Source: a virus. From it: DNA of 64,000 nucleotides. The notes beneath the pieces were generated by a model, which worked only from the letters and a program-made list of their open reading frames with translations, searched no databases and had not been told where the DNA came from. The translations under genes and the position numbers were made by a program. Shown piece by piece: positions 19,637 to 26,993 of this stretch (its first letter is position 1; every line of letters starts with the position of its first letter). The DNA lies in IMG/VR virus record IMGVR_UViG_3300022752_000024, positions 62,001 to 126,000 of that record. One strand, written 5' to 3'.

Positions 19637-20028
19637 TATCTTGACCTCTCAAGAATTAGGTTAATTGATGTTGGTTCTGTGCTATTGCCGACAAAAAACT
19701 GCAACTCAACATAAAATGCATTTTGATCTTCTATTGACAAAACTTTTACTGAAATTAAATTGACTCTGGGTTCATAGTTTTTTATGACATTTCGTATTTC
19801 TGTCTCTAATGATGATGCAGTAATAGCAGTAGACGGTTCAAAGAGATATCCTTCTACGTTTGAACCTAGCCCTGGTTGAAACAGTCTCTCATAGAAGTTT
19901 GTCAACAACAGATTTCTCATTGATCGAATAACTGCCTGTTCATCATAACTAATAGAAACATCACCTGTAACTGGATTACGGGTAAATGTTAAATCTAAAT
20001 CTGAATAAATTTTTTGTAGTGTAGGCAT
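19636..20028 (-). CDS. 25: Baseplate wedge subunit gp25
   Basis: This 130-aa protein has the gp25/GPW family layout: DLDLTFTRNPVTGDV near the N-terminus, a central helix (AVIRSMRNLLLTNFYERLF), and the diagnostic EPR motif in NYEPRVNL near residue 90. gp25 is a structural wedge component at the gp6 ring and has no enzymatic activity. It lies between gp5 and gp6 and shares a base with the gp6 start codon. Confidence 0.92.
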   Translation of the reverse strand: MPTLQKIYSDLDLTFTRNPVTGDVSISYDEQAVIRSMRNLLLTNFYERLFQPGLGSNVEGYLFEPSTAITASSLETEIRNVIKNYEPRVNLISVKVLSIEDQNAFYVELQFFVGNSTEPTSINLILERSR

Positions 20029-20044
20029 CTCTTATTTATGACTG

Positions 20045-21016
20045 TTATTGTGGAGCACCTGTACTTCCACCTTGTGCATCCGGGTGTGTATGATTATCTA
20101 AGCTGATTCCGCCAGAAACTACATCTCCAGTAGCGGTTATTTTTCCGTTAACGCTCACATCACCAGTTACATTTACGTCACCAGTTAAGTTGAAAGAACT
20201 GGCAACTGCGGTAACTTTGCTTGCTTTTAAATTAACGTTGCCTGATACTGTAATGCTACACGTACCTTGAATATCTATAAAATCGTCACCTACAATAATC
20301 TCGTAATTCTTACCTAAAACTTTAGTAACTTTGCTACCATCTGGACGCATTTCAATATAAGTACCTGTTCTGTGTGCAAGATTTACTCGTTCCGAATCAG
20401 GAGTATCGTCAAACTCGATTACATGACCCGACTCCGTTTCTTTTACATCATTATATGGAGGTACTGCATTATATGGTGAAGCGGGTTCGCTCCAAGATAC
20501 TCCATCAGCAGTTGGAACATCTTTTGTTAATGATGCATTTCTACGACCAATAATGGTAGAACCAATGCCTTCATTTCTATATAATCTACTTGTTGTAGGT
20601 TCTCCGACATACCTAGGATATCGAGTTGCCAAACCGCCAAATGGTTTAGGAGCTGCTGTTAATTCTGCACTTGATCTTGGATCAGAGAAACCTTTTTGTG
20701 GATTATTTACGTATGGAGTAGGTATCCCAGGTAAAACACCAAAATATATAGGTACTTGACCTGAAGTACCATCGTAAAAGAAACCAATAACCCAATCACC
20801 TTCGACTGGTGTTGTGAATGTTTTTGAATTGTTGACAGGCAATACTGGTTGCGCCCACGGTAAATCAGCAGTAGGAATTAATGTTTTATTTTCTGTGTGC
20901 CAACCAAATATTCGTATTTGACACCGACCTACATTTAACGGATCTTTTCTGTTTTCAACGACACCCGTCCACCAGATGAATCCATTTAATCCTGCAAATA
21001 TGGTATTCTCATTCAT
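20045..21016 (-). CDS. 5: Central spike / baseplate hub gp5, lacking the lysozyme domain
   Basis: The N-terminal OB-fold is clear (WTGVVENRKDPLNVGRCQIR and TPVEGDWVIGFFYDGTSGQ). The C-terminal half carries the gp5 signature TESGHVIEFDDTPDSERVNL, then HRTGTYIEMRPDGSKVTKV and a short beta-helix spike (ITVSGNVNLKA, LTGDVNVTGDVSVNGKITATG). T4 gp5 has 575 residues with a T4-lysozyme domain between OB-fold and spike. Here that domain is absent and the protein is only 323 aa. A muramidase-like domain occurs instead in the plus-strand tail protein at 26994-28688. It is coupled to the gp27-like gene by a one-base overlap. Confidence 0.9.
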   Translation of the reverse strand: MNENTIFAGLNGFIWWTGVVENRKDPLNVGRCQIRIFGWHTENKTLIPTADLPWAQPVLPVNNSKTFTTPVEGDWVIGFFYDGTSGQVPIYFGVLPGIPTPYVNNPQKGFSDPRSSAELTAAPKPFGGLATRYPRYVGEPTTSRLYRNEGIGSTIIGRRNASLTKDVPTADGVSWSEPASPYNAVPPYNDVKETESGHVIEFDDTPDSERVNLAHRTGTYIEMRPDGSKVTKVLGKNYEIIVGDDFIDIQGTCSITVSGNVNLKASKVTAVASSFNLTGDVNVTGDVSVNGKITATGDVVSGGISLDNHTHPDAQGGSTGAPQ

Positions 21017-22452
21017 TATTTCTTCACTCCTGATACCGTAGCTTTATATATTGGCTTAGAGTTGTCCACATTAGAATAATTATTTGGTAAGCTATCTTTA
21101 ACTACTTCAACGACAGTATTATACGCACCAGTTTGAATGATATGACGAACCGCAGTAATTAAATATTTTCCAGAATAATATTTATCGGTTGTTTTTGGAT
21201 CTTTCTCTGAAGCAGGATCCTGTGATAACATTTTAAAATCTATTGTCATTCCAATAGTTAAGTTAGGATCTCCAGCAACATATAATTTCATTCGAGTATA
21301 GTTCGTTAATGCTAATTGAGATTTTCTTTGAGAAAATGTTGTCTCGACAAAAGAATCTTTAGTTACAGAATCTGGTTTATTTTTAATATAGTCAACTTTC
21401 GATTGATTTTTATTTGTTGATGTTAATTTAAAACAACCTTCAGGAGTCTCGTATAGAGTTTTCCCAAATCGATTCTGTAGATTGTTAACAACAGGATTTG
21501 AATTTAATGTTTTTGCTTTGAGGTGGTAATCCATATAATTAAAATCTGTTACTTCGTATCTATGAAGCAATGGATCAATAGTCAGCAAACGATTTGCAAA
21601 CATACCAGAAGATATACCATCTAATATATTAAATGAATCAATTAATTCGTATGCTAAAACATTAAAAACTTCTGTAGAACCTAAGTCACCATAATCCTCA
21701 GATTTTATATTTTTAGGACGATAATGATACGTCTGATATGGAGTTCTTTTGAATAATGTTTGTAATGAAGAAAAATTGTATCCTTCAGCATTTTCGAAAA
21801 ACAACATATCTGCACCAACATTTCCTTGTATTCCAGACTGAGAATAAAGTGTTAACCAATTTATTGCTTCGAATGGTTTAAAGTTTGGAACAATTATACT
21901 GTAGATTCCTTTAGTTTGTTCTATATTTCTCTGATTGTATTTGTGTTCTGGTGCTTTTATATAAACATTTAATATATCTTTAATGATATCTGAAATTTGT
22001 TTATTTGGATAAGATTTACTGATTCGATATTGTTCAGAGAGAACGAGTTCGTCAGAACAAAAATATATTGCATAAGATTCAGAATCAAATCCAGATGACT
22101 TTTGTCTTGGGGATATTTTATATACTCTGAATAGTTTATCTATTCTAATATTAGGATTATTATCTTTACCAAAAGCCAATCTTATATATTCATTTCCATG
22201 TAAACCAAGCTTCTCGATATAACCTTGTGCATCAGAAATCATTACTTGACCAGATACTGAATTATTATAAATGTCCTCAAAGTAAGATAATTCTACCATG
22301 CTAGGTTTTAAGTCTAGTGTGATAAATTGACCGGATAGAAGATTAATCGATATAAGGTTATAGTCTTTAGAGTAAACAATACCTTTTGTTTTATCTCCTA
22401 CGGTAGGATTACTTGTCTGTGCTTGTGTTGGACTAACTAAATTAATTGCCAT
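21016..22452 (-). CDS. Baseplate hub gp27-like protein (478 aa)
   Basis: Position and motifs indicate the hub protein that carries the spike. Segments such as LKPSMVELSYFEDIYNNSVS and GQVMISDAQGYIEKLGLHGN (residues ~45-90) and FKPFEAINWLTLYSQSGIQG (~190) match the beta-barrel hub family of T4 gp27 and related late-control proteins. The length exceeds T4 gp27 (391 aa). A trimer of this protein would adapt the three-fold gp5 spike to the six-fold tube. It is directly upstream of gp5 (one-base overlap) and two bases after gp53, so the hub genes are likely translated together. Confidence 0.75.
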   Translation of the reverse strand: MAINLVSPTQAQTSNPTVGDKTKGIVYSKDYNLISINLLSGQFITLDLKPSMVELSYFEDIYNNSVSGQVMISDAQGYIEKLGLHGNEYIRLAFGKDNNPNIRIDKLFRVYKISPRQKSSGFDSESYAIYFCSDELVLSEQYRISKSYPNKQISDIIKDILNVYIKAPEHKYNQRNIEQTKGIYSIIVPNFKPFEAINWLTLYSQSGIQGNVGADMLFFENAEGYNFSSLQTLFKRTPYQTYHYRPKNIKSEDYGDLGSTEVFNVLAYELIDSFNILDGISSGMFANRLLTIDPLLHRYEVTDFNYMDYHLKAKTLNSNPVVNNLQNRFGKTLYETPEGCFKLTSTNKNQSKVDYIKNKPDSVTKDSFVETTFSQRKSQLALTNYTRMKLYVAGDPNLTIGMTIDFKMLSQDPASEKDPKTTDKYYSGKYLITAVRHIIQTGAYNTVVEVVKDSLPNNYSNVDNSKPIYKATVSGVKK

Positions 22453-22453
22453 A

Positions 22454-23089
22454 TTATGTCATTAATAGTGATTTCAATTTATCTTCCATGTCATCAGCAT
22501 AGTTTTCATTGATAATTTTTGTCTCTCTTTTCATTTCATTGGTTTCTAATTCATAATCATATATGGTTTTTGTTTGACGAGATTGAGTAACTCTAGTATA
22601 GCTGCCTGAAGGAAAATATTTTGTGGTTATTAAATTTACAGGTAAGTTTGCATAGGTTTCTTGATCTACAATAAAAACATTTGTTGTGGTAATATTGGAT
22701 TGAGAATCATATGTCAATACAAGTTTTTCATATAGTTTTATTGTGGATTGAGTATATGCAATAACAGTTTGACTGTTGGCGTTTGCCGCTGCTTTATATT
22801 TGTCGTTAAGAAACGATTGAAAATTTCTTTGAGATAAAGGTAAATCCCATTGCGGATCAATAATATTGTTTCCATATAAAAATATCCAATAACGATATGG
22901 GTTATTGTAATATTTTGTTGCTATGATCTCTGGCGTGTCTCCATCTTGCACGGCATAGGTATAATATAATGAAGGATTGTTCACTAAATTTGGAACAATA
23001 TTAACTCTAGCCAATAAATTAGTTGCTAAAGTTGCTGTGCCTAAACCATCTGAATTAATTAATTTCGGAAAATTAGAAAAATATTTCAT
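22454..23089 (-). CDS. 53: Baseplate wedge subunit gp53
   Basis: The 211-aa product has the gp53 core: a LysM-like region with YAVQDGDTPEIIATKYYNNP followed by YRYWIFLYGNNIIDPQWDLP (residues ~60-90), the same pattern as T4 gp53 (196 aa). The gene overlaps gp48 by one base and precedes the gp27-like gene by 2 bases. gp53 clamps neighbouring wedges around the hub in T4. The C-terminus is helical and charged. Confidence 0.88.
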   Translation of the reverse strand: MKYFSNFPKLINSDGLGTATLATNLLARVNIVPNLVNNPSLYYTYAVQDGDTPEIIATKYYNNPYRYWIFLYGNNIIDPQWDLPLSQRNFQSFLNDKYKAAANANSQTVIAYTQSTIKLYEKLVLTYDSQSNITTTNVFIVDQETYANLPVNLITTKYFPSGSYTRVTQSRQTKTIYDYELETNEMKRETKIINENYADDMEDKLKSLLMT

Positions 23090-24291
23090 TATCTAACCTC
23101 TCCTTTTTCCATTCGTGTTCTGTCGAGAATTTCGATTTCTTTAAATGACAAGTTTAATCTAGTTTGTACAGGTGCGCCACCAGAATATGCTGCCCAACCA
23201 TTTGGAGCATAATCAACAGAAACATCTTCTAAAACACAATCTCCTACCTTATATAGTCTATCATTTTCATTTCCAGTTGATACTCCACCATTACCAGTAA
23301 TTGCGTTTCCCAAAGGAACATTAGGAATAATACTATTGCCTGCTTTCTGTAGCATATTTGTTAGTCCAGAAATTCCTCCAGACTTTGCCATTAAAAAATT
23401 CATATTAAAAATAGAAGGAGGAGTAAAATACATACCACCTTTACCTTGAACTCTAGGAGAAGATGCGTATATGAACGTATTGACTATTGCAGAAACTTGA
23501 TCTGATTCTTCTTTTGATTTTGGAGTAAACAGAAACTCCATGGTAAAAGTTCTAAACCCTACACCTTTATATATTAGTTGCAACTGAGGATTAATCGCCT
23601 TACCTAAAGCTTTTAATCCTAAATCTGTAAGGTTGGTATTAAACTGTCTGTCTGCTAGTCTCAATGCTGCTTCTGGTCCATATTCTTCTAAATTCTTAAT
23701 GACTGCGTTTTTGATATCAGCTCCACTTCCTCCACCAGCATTTAAATCTTCGATTATCGATCCTATCGCTCCAGCCGCTCTATTCATGCCATTAGTTGCC
23801 TCTATTAGAGTCAAGTCACTATATTCTGCATGATAATTCATAGCTAAAGTATCTGGCATATACAACGAAACAACAGTCTTTGTTTCTTTTTTGTTTGGTT
23901 TCAAATGAGCATTTAAGTTTGTCGCTAAGTCTGCGGCTTTTACTGTAGCTGATTTTAACTGGCTCGCACCTTTAGCTATTTGTGCTTTTGCGGCTTCTCT
24001 TGCTTTCTCGTCTAATGATACAAAATTCGCAGCACCAGCAGCAGCATTGTAAGTACCTGAAACAGAATCACTTACCGCATCATATAATTTTGTTTCTTCG
24101 AATTGTGTTGGAAGAATTTCAGAAATAGTGAATTGCACAATATGCATTTTTGAAGGATCATTACCTAAATCTGATGGATATTGGTACTTGTTTAGACCTG
24201 TTTTTGTCCCAAATAGCTTATCTAATGGTCCTTTAATGACTCCAGTCAAACTGCCTGTAGAGATCCCGCCTATTTGATTGATAATAGCCAT
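23089..24291 (-). CDS. 48: Baseplate tail-tube cap gp48-like protein (400 aa)
   Basis: The C-terminal part has the tube-like fold signature seen in gp48/gp54/gp19 relatives: GFRTFTMEFLFTPKSKEESD, a PPSIFNMNFL segment and the final LNLSFKEIEILDRTRMEKG. The middle (VVSLYMPDTLAMNYHAEYSD) is typical of gp48 of T4-like phages. T4 gp48 has 364 residues. gp48 caps the baseplate hub and starts tube growth with gp54. Residues ~80-125 are a long alanine/lysine-rich helix. It is the first gene of the leftward structural operon and has a TATAAATA late-type box 37 bases upstream. Confidence 0.8.
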   Translation of the reverse strand: MAIINQIGGISTGSLTGVIKGPLDKLFGTKTGLNKYQYPSDLGNDPSKMHIVQFTISEILPTQFEETKLYDAVSDSVSGTYNAAAGAANFVSLDEKAREAAKAQIAKGASQLKSATVKAADLATNLNAHLKPNKKETKTVVSLYMPDTLAMNYHAEYSDLTLIEATNGMNRAAGAIGSIIEDLNAGGGSGADIKNAVIKNLEEYGPEAALRLADRQFNTNLTDLGLKALGKAINPQLQLIYKGVGFRTFTMEFLFTPKSKEESDQVSAIVNTFIYASSPRVQGKGGMYFTPPSIFNMNFLMAKSGGISGLTNMLQKAGNSIIPNVPLGNAITGNGGVSTGNENDRLYKVGDCVLEDVSVDYAPNGWAAYSGGAPVQTRLNLSFKEIEILDRTRMEKGEVR

Positions 24292-24327
24292 GAGTTGAAT
24301 ATATAATACAATTAACGTTAATGATTA

Positions 24328-24335
24328 TATTTATA
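24328..24335 (-). promoter_or_regulatory. T4-type late promoter box for leftward baseplate operon
   Basis: The minus strand reads TATAAATA, exactly the T4 late promoter -10 box, in the divergent 43-bp gap between gp48 and gp4. It lies 37 bases before the gp48 start and overlaps the gp4 start codon on the other strand. A gp33 coactivator gene in this window supports T4-style late transcription. I saw no equally good box facing gp4, only TATAATA near 24303. Confidence 0.5.
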
Positions 24336-24754
24336 TGGCATACTCTGGACGATTTAAACCTTCAAACCCACAAAAGTATATAGGTGACTATAATAATGTC
24401 ATTTACCGGTCATCATGGGAATGTAGAGTGATGAATTGGCTTGACAAAAATCCTGAAATATTACAATGGAGTTCTGAGGAACTTGTCATTCCATACAAGT
24501 CACCAGTTGACGGAAAATTTCATAGGTACTTTCCAGACTTTACAGTAAAGACAAAAAACAAAACACTGGTTATTGAAATTAAACCAGAAAGAGAAAAAAA
24601 AGAACCTAAACCTCGTAGTAGAATTACAAAACAATACATTCAAGAAGTTGCTACCTATGGAATCAATCAAGCAAAATGGAAAGCAGCAACGGAATATTGT
24701 CTTGATAGAGGTTGGGAGTTCAAAGTTTTAACAGAAAAAGACCTAGGAATATGA
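24335..24754 (+). CDS. 4: Head completion protein gp4 (TnsA-like nuclease fold)
   Basis: The 139-aa product has the T4 gp4 (gp50/65) pattern: GRFKPSNPQKYIGDYNNVIY, then YRSSWECRVMNWLDKNPEI, HRYFPDFTVKTKNKTLVIEI and a final RGWEFKVLTEKDLGI. The PDF...EIK spacing (about residues 67-86) fits a PD-(D/E)XK nuclease core. T4 gp4 acts on filled heads before tail joining. It starts the rightward operon, diverging from gp48, and is followed 12 bases later by the gp2-like gene. Confidence 0.88.
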   Translation: MAYSGRFKPSNPQKYIGDYNNVIYRSSWECRVMNWLDKNPEILQWSSEELVIPYKSPVDGKFHRYFPDFTVKTKNKTLVIEIKPEREKKEPKPRSRITKQYIQEVATYGINQAKWKAATEYCLDRGWEFKVLTEKDLGI

Positions 24755-24766
24755 GATAAATAGTAT

Positions 24767-25363
24767 ATGGCCTCTCAATTAACTAAAATCGCACAACAAA
24801 AATCCAATCTCGATCACGAAATATTATCGAGAGAGAGTATCAATTGGCTAAAACAAAAAATTAATACTATTCGTAACCCAATAGCAGTCGCAAGAGAAAT
24901 TACAAGAGAACAGCAAAGAAAACAAAGAACTGTACTAAGAGGTCATTTGTATTTCTATGCTTATGATCCAAAATATGCGGAGATTTTACCATATTACGAT
25001 ATCTTTCCTCTTACTCTGGTATTGGAAAAATATGGCGATGGATTTCTTGGATTAAATCTGCATTATTTACCAATACCATACCGTGCCGCATTTTTGGATA
25101 GATTGCTCGACTTTGCCAAATACGATGAAAATGAGGGTATAGAGAGGCTCAGAGTAACATATGACATTCTGAGAGCAACTAAGAATTTAAAGGCGTTTGA
25201 GCCCTGTCTGAAGCGTTATTTGTACGGTCAAATGAAAACTCCTCCACTAAAAGTAGAAAACCATGAGTGGGAGACAGCTTTATTTTTGCCAGTGGAAAGA
25301 TTTCAAAAAGCTAAAAAGTCTACGGTACATAAAGAATCGATAGAACAAATAAAGGAAATATAA
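24767..25363 (+). CDS. Probable DNA end protector gp2-like protein (198 aa)
   Basis: A conserved core LRGHLYFYAYDPKYAEILPY, then YDIFPLTLVLEKYGDGFLGL and LHYLPIPYRAAFLDRL (residues ~58-115) is one I associate with proteins annotated as gp2 in T4-like marine phages. The pairing with gp4 agrees: T4 has 2 and 4 side by side. T4 gp2 is longer (274 aa) and protects packaged DNA ends from RecBCD. The N- and C-terminal tails are basic and helical. The stop abuts the next ATG directly. The family name is from memory and less certain than gp4. Confidence 0.55.
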   Translation: MASQLTKIAQQKSNLDHEILSRESINWLKQKINTIRNPIAVAREITREQQRKQRTVLRGHLYFYAYDPKYAEILPYYDIFPLTLVLEKYGDGFLGLNLHYLPIPYRAAFLDRLLDFAKYDENEGIERLRVTYDILRATKNLKAFEPCLKRYLYGQMKTPPLKVENHEWETALFLPVERFQKAKKSTVHKESIEQIKEI

Positions 25364-26059
25364 ATGCCATCGTTAAACGAGTTCAAAGCCAGTTTTAAAA
25401 CTGATTTTGCCAGACCAGCTAGGTTTAATGTGGAAATTCCACTTCCACTAAAACTTGTGGCATATTTAAATACAGCAAGATTACTAACATTAAGATGCGA
25501 AAATGCTGAACTTCCAGGTAAAACTGTAGCCACAACAGATAGAAAAATTTATGGTCCTATCGAAAAGCAACCGTATCTAACTACTTTTAATGACTCTACA
25601 TTCACCTTCATTGTGAGTGACGACATGAAAGAGAAAAAGCTTTTTGATGCATGGATGGATTTAATTAATCCAAAAACCACATTTGACCTAAATTACAAAG
25701 GTGACTACATTACACCAATTACTGTGAATCAGTATGATGTAACAAATAAATTATCTTACTCAGTTACAATGATTGATGCATTTCCTGTTTCAGTAAACCA
25801 ATTGGACTTAGATTGGAGTAATGATAACACTCATCATAAACTATCGGTAACCTTTGCATATTATACTTGGGAAAATAATTCAATTCAAAGCTTTGCACAG
25901 GACCTCGTCAATGCTGGAATCTCAACTGGAGTTGATATTGCAACAGAAGCACTTTCGAAATTTAATTTTAAATCACCATTCAGTCCACTTACTTCTGACA
26001 CCGGAGGCGCCGTTTATGATATGAAAACTATCGCTAAAGGTTTTGAAGGAAAAAATTAA
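25364..26059 (+). CDS. Tail tube fold protein, gp54/gp19-like (231 aa)
   Basis: The sequence has the tube-protein pattern: ARPARFNVEIPLPLKLV, LTLRCENAELPGKTVATTDR, KIYGPIEKQPY, and DLNYKGDYITPITVNQYDVT plus MIDAFPVSVNQLDLDW. T4 gp19 (tube) has 163 aa and gp54 (tube initiator) 320 aa, so size does not decide. The position among baseplate genes, away from a gp18 sheath gene, favours the gp54-like initiator or a tube paralogue. The C-terminal ~45 residues may be a specific extension. It follows the gp2-like gene without a gap. Confidence 0.65.
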   Translation: MPSLNEFKASFKTDFARPARFNVEIPLPLKLVAYLNTARLLTLRCENAELPGKTVATTDRKIYGPIEKQPYLTTFNDSTFTFIVSDDMKEKKLFDAWMDLINPKTTFDLNYKGDYITPITVNQYDVTNKLSYSVTMIDAFPVSVNQLDLDWSNDNTHHKLSVTFAYYTWENNSIQSFAQDLVNAGISTGVDIATEALSKFNFKSPFSPLTSDTGGAVYDMKTIAKGFEGKN

Positions 26060-26076
26060 TATTATAGGAGATCATC

Positions 26077-26802
26077 ATGGGTTTGCCAAAAATAGATACA
26101 CCAATTTACGAACTTGATTTGCCGTTGTCTAAAAAACATATTCGTTTCAGACCTTTTCTAGTAAAAGAACAAAGAAACTTATTGATGGCTCTTGAAGCAG
26201 AAGATAATGACAGTATAGAGCAAAACATTAAACAAGTTTTGCATAATTGTACTTTGACTGAAGATATTGATATCGAAAAACTTCCTGTTACAGATGTTGA
26301 ATATTATTTTCTAAATCTTCGTGCCCGGTCAGTCGGAGAAGTTGCAGAAAACAAATATAGATGCAACAATGAGGTAGACGGAAAAGAATGCGGTAGCATA
26401 ATGGAAGTGAATGTGAATTTGCTGGACATCAAAGTAGATATGCCAGAAAATATTACAGATACCATTAAGTTGTCAAATAATATGACAGTTAAACTAAAGT
26501 ATCCTGAGTTTTCTATAGTTAAAGAAGCAAAAGATACTACGGATATTGGAGAGTTTGCAATTAAAATGATTGCAAGTAGTATTGAATATATTCACGATGG
26601 AGAACAATTCTATTATGCATCTGAAGTGGATCAGAATGAACTTGTTGAATTTATAGATTCTCTCAATCAACAACAGTTTGTAAAACTAGAAGAATTCTTC
26701 AACAATCTACCTAAGTTGCAAAAGACTGTAGATTTTACTTGTGGTAAATGCGAGTTCAATCACAAACTAGAACTTGAAGGACTCAACAATTTTTTCGTCT
26801 AA
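26077..26802 (+). CDS. 26: Baseplate hub assembly protein gp26 (0-frame product, 241 aa)
   Basis: The 241-aa protein matches the gp26-type hub assembly protein: FRPFLVKEQRNLLMALEAED near the N-terminus, two Cys pairs that could form zinc knuckles (YRCNNEVDGKECGSI near residue 105; FTCGKCEFNHKLEL near 225), and a helical middle. T4 gp26 has 208 aa. A strong GGAG site precedes ATG 26077. The gene ends NNFFV-stop, and the codons for FF form a U UUU UUC slippery heptamer. An open -1 frame then continues for 65 codons, so the gene probably also yields a 305-aa extended product. Confidence 0.75.
   Translation: MGLPKIDTPIYELDLPLSKKHIRFRPFLVKEQRNLLMALEAEDNDSIEQNIKQVLHNCTLTEDIDIEKLPVTDVEYYFLNLRARSVGEVAENKYRCNNEVDGKECGSIMEVNVNLLDIKVDMPENITDTIKLSNNMTVKLKYPEFSIVKEAKDTTDIGEFAIKMIASSIEYIHDGEQFYYASEVDQNELVEFIDSLNQQQFVKLEEFFNNLPKLQKTVDFTCGKCEFNHKLELEGLNNFFV
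26790..26796 (+). promoter_or_regulatory. Probable -1 ribosomal frameshift site (T TTT TTC)
   Basis: The heptamer T TTT TTC is a perfect X XXY YYZ slippery site in the gp26 reading frame, two codons before the stop. A slip by one base enters an open frame that has no usable start of its own at its beginning and continues to 26993. I see no obvious strong stem-loop just downstream, so a stimulator is not established. Confidence 0.65.
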
Positions 26803-26993
26803 CCTTTCGTCATGATTCATTGCAGAATTATTATAGAACAAATTTTGCATTGATGCAGCATCACAAATATAGTCTTGCGGAACTTGAGAATATGCTACCG
26901 TGGGAGAGAGATATTTACGTGAATCTCTTAATTCAACACATTGAAGAAGAAAATGAAAAAATAAAACAAAGAAACGCAGAAAGAAGAAAGTAG
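26796..26993 (+). CDS. -1 frame extension of gp26 (gp51-like position, 65 aa)
   Basis: The -1 frame encodes 65 residues: RLTFRHDSLQNYYRTNFALM, then QHHKYSLAELENMLPWERDI and a charged helix with IEEENEKIKQ. The first in-frame ATG comes only at residue 20 and has no good ribosome site, so translation by frameshift from gp26 is more likely. It ends in TAG immediately before ATG 26994. In T4, gene 51 (hub assembly catalyst) follows gene 26. A short product plus a frameshifted long product also recalls the G/GT tail assembly chaperones of lambda. Equating this with gp51 is inference. Confidence 0.65.
   Translation, partial: RLTFRHDSLQNYYRTNFALMQHHKYSLAELENMLPWERDIYVNLLIQHIEEENEKIKQRNAERRK

Noticed and set aside
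26812-26850. Short frame beginning ATGATTCATTGC as an independent start for the gp51-like region
   Set aside because: This ATG is in another frame and stops after 13 codons, so it cannot give the 65-residue extension. Frameshift from gp26 explains the open frame better.
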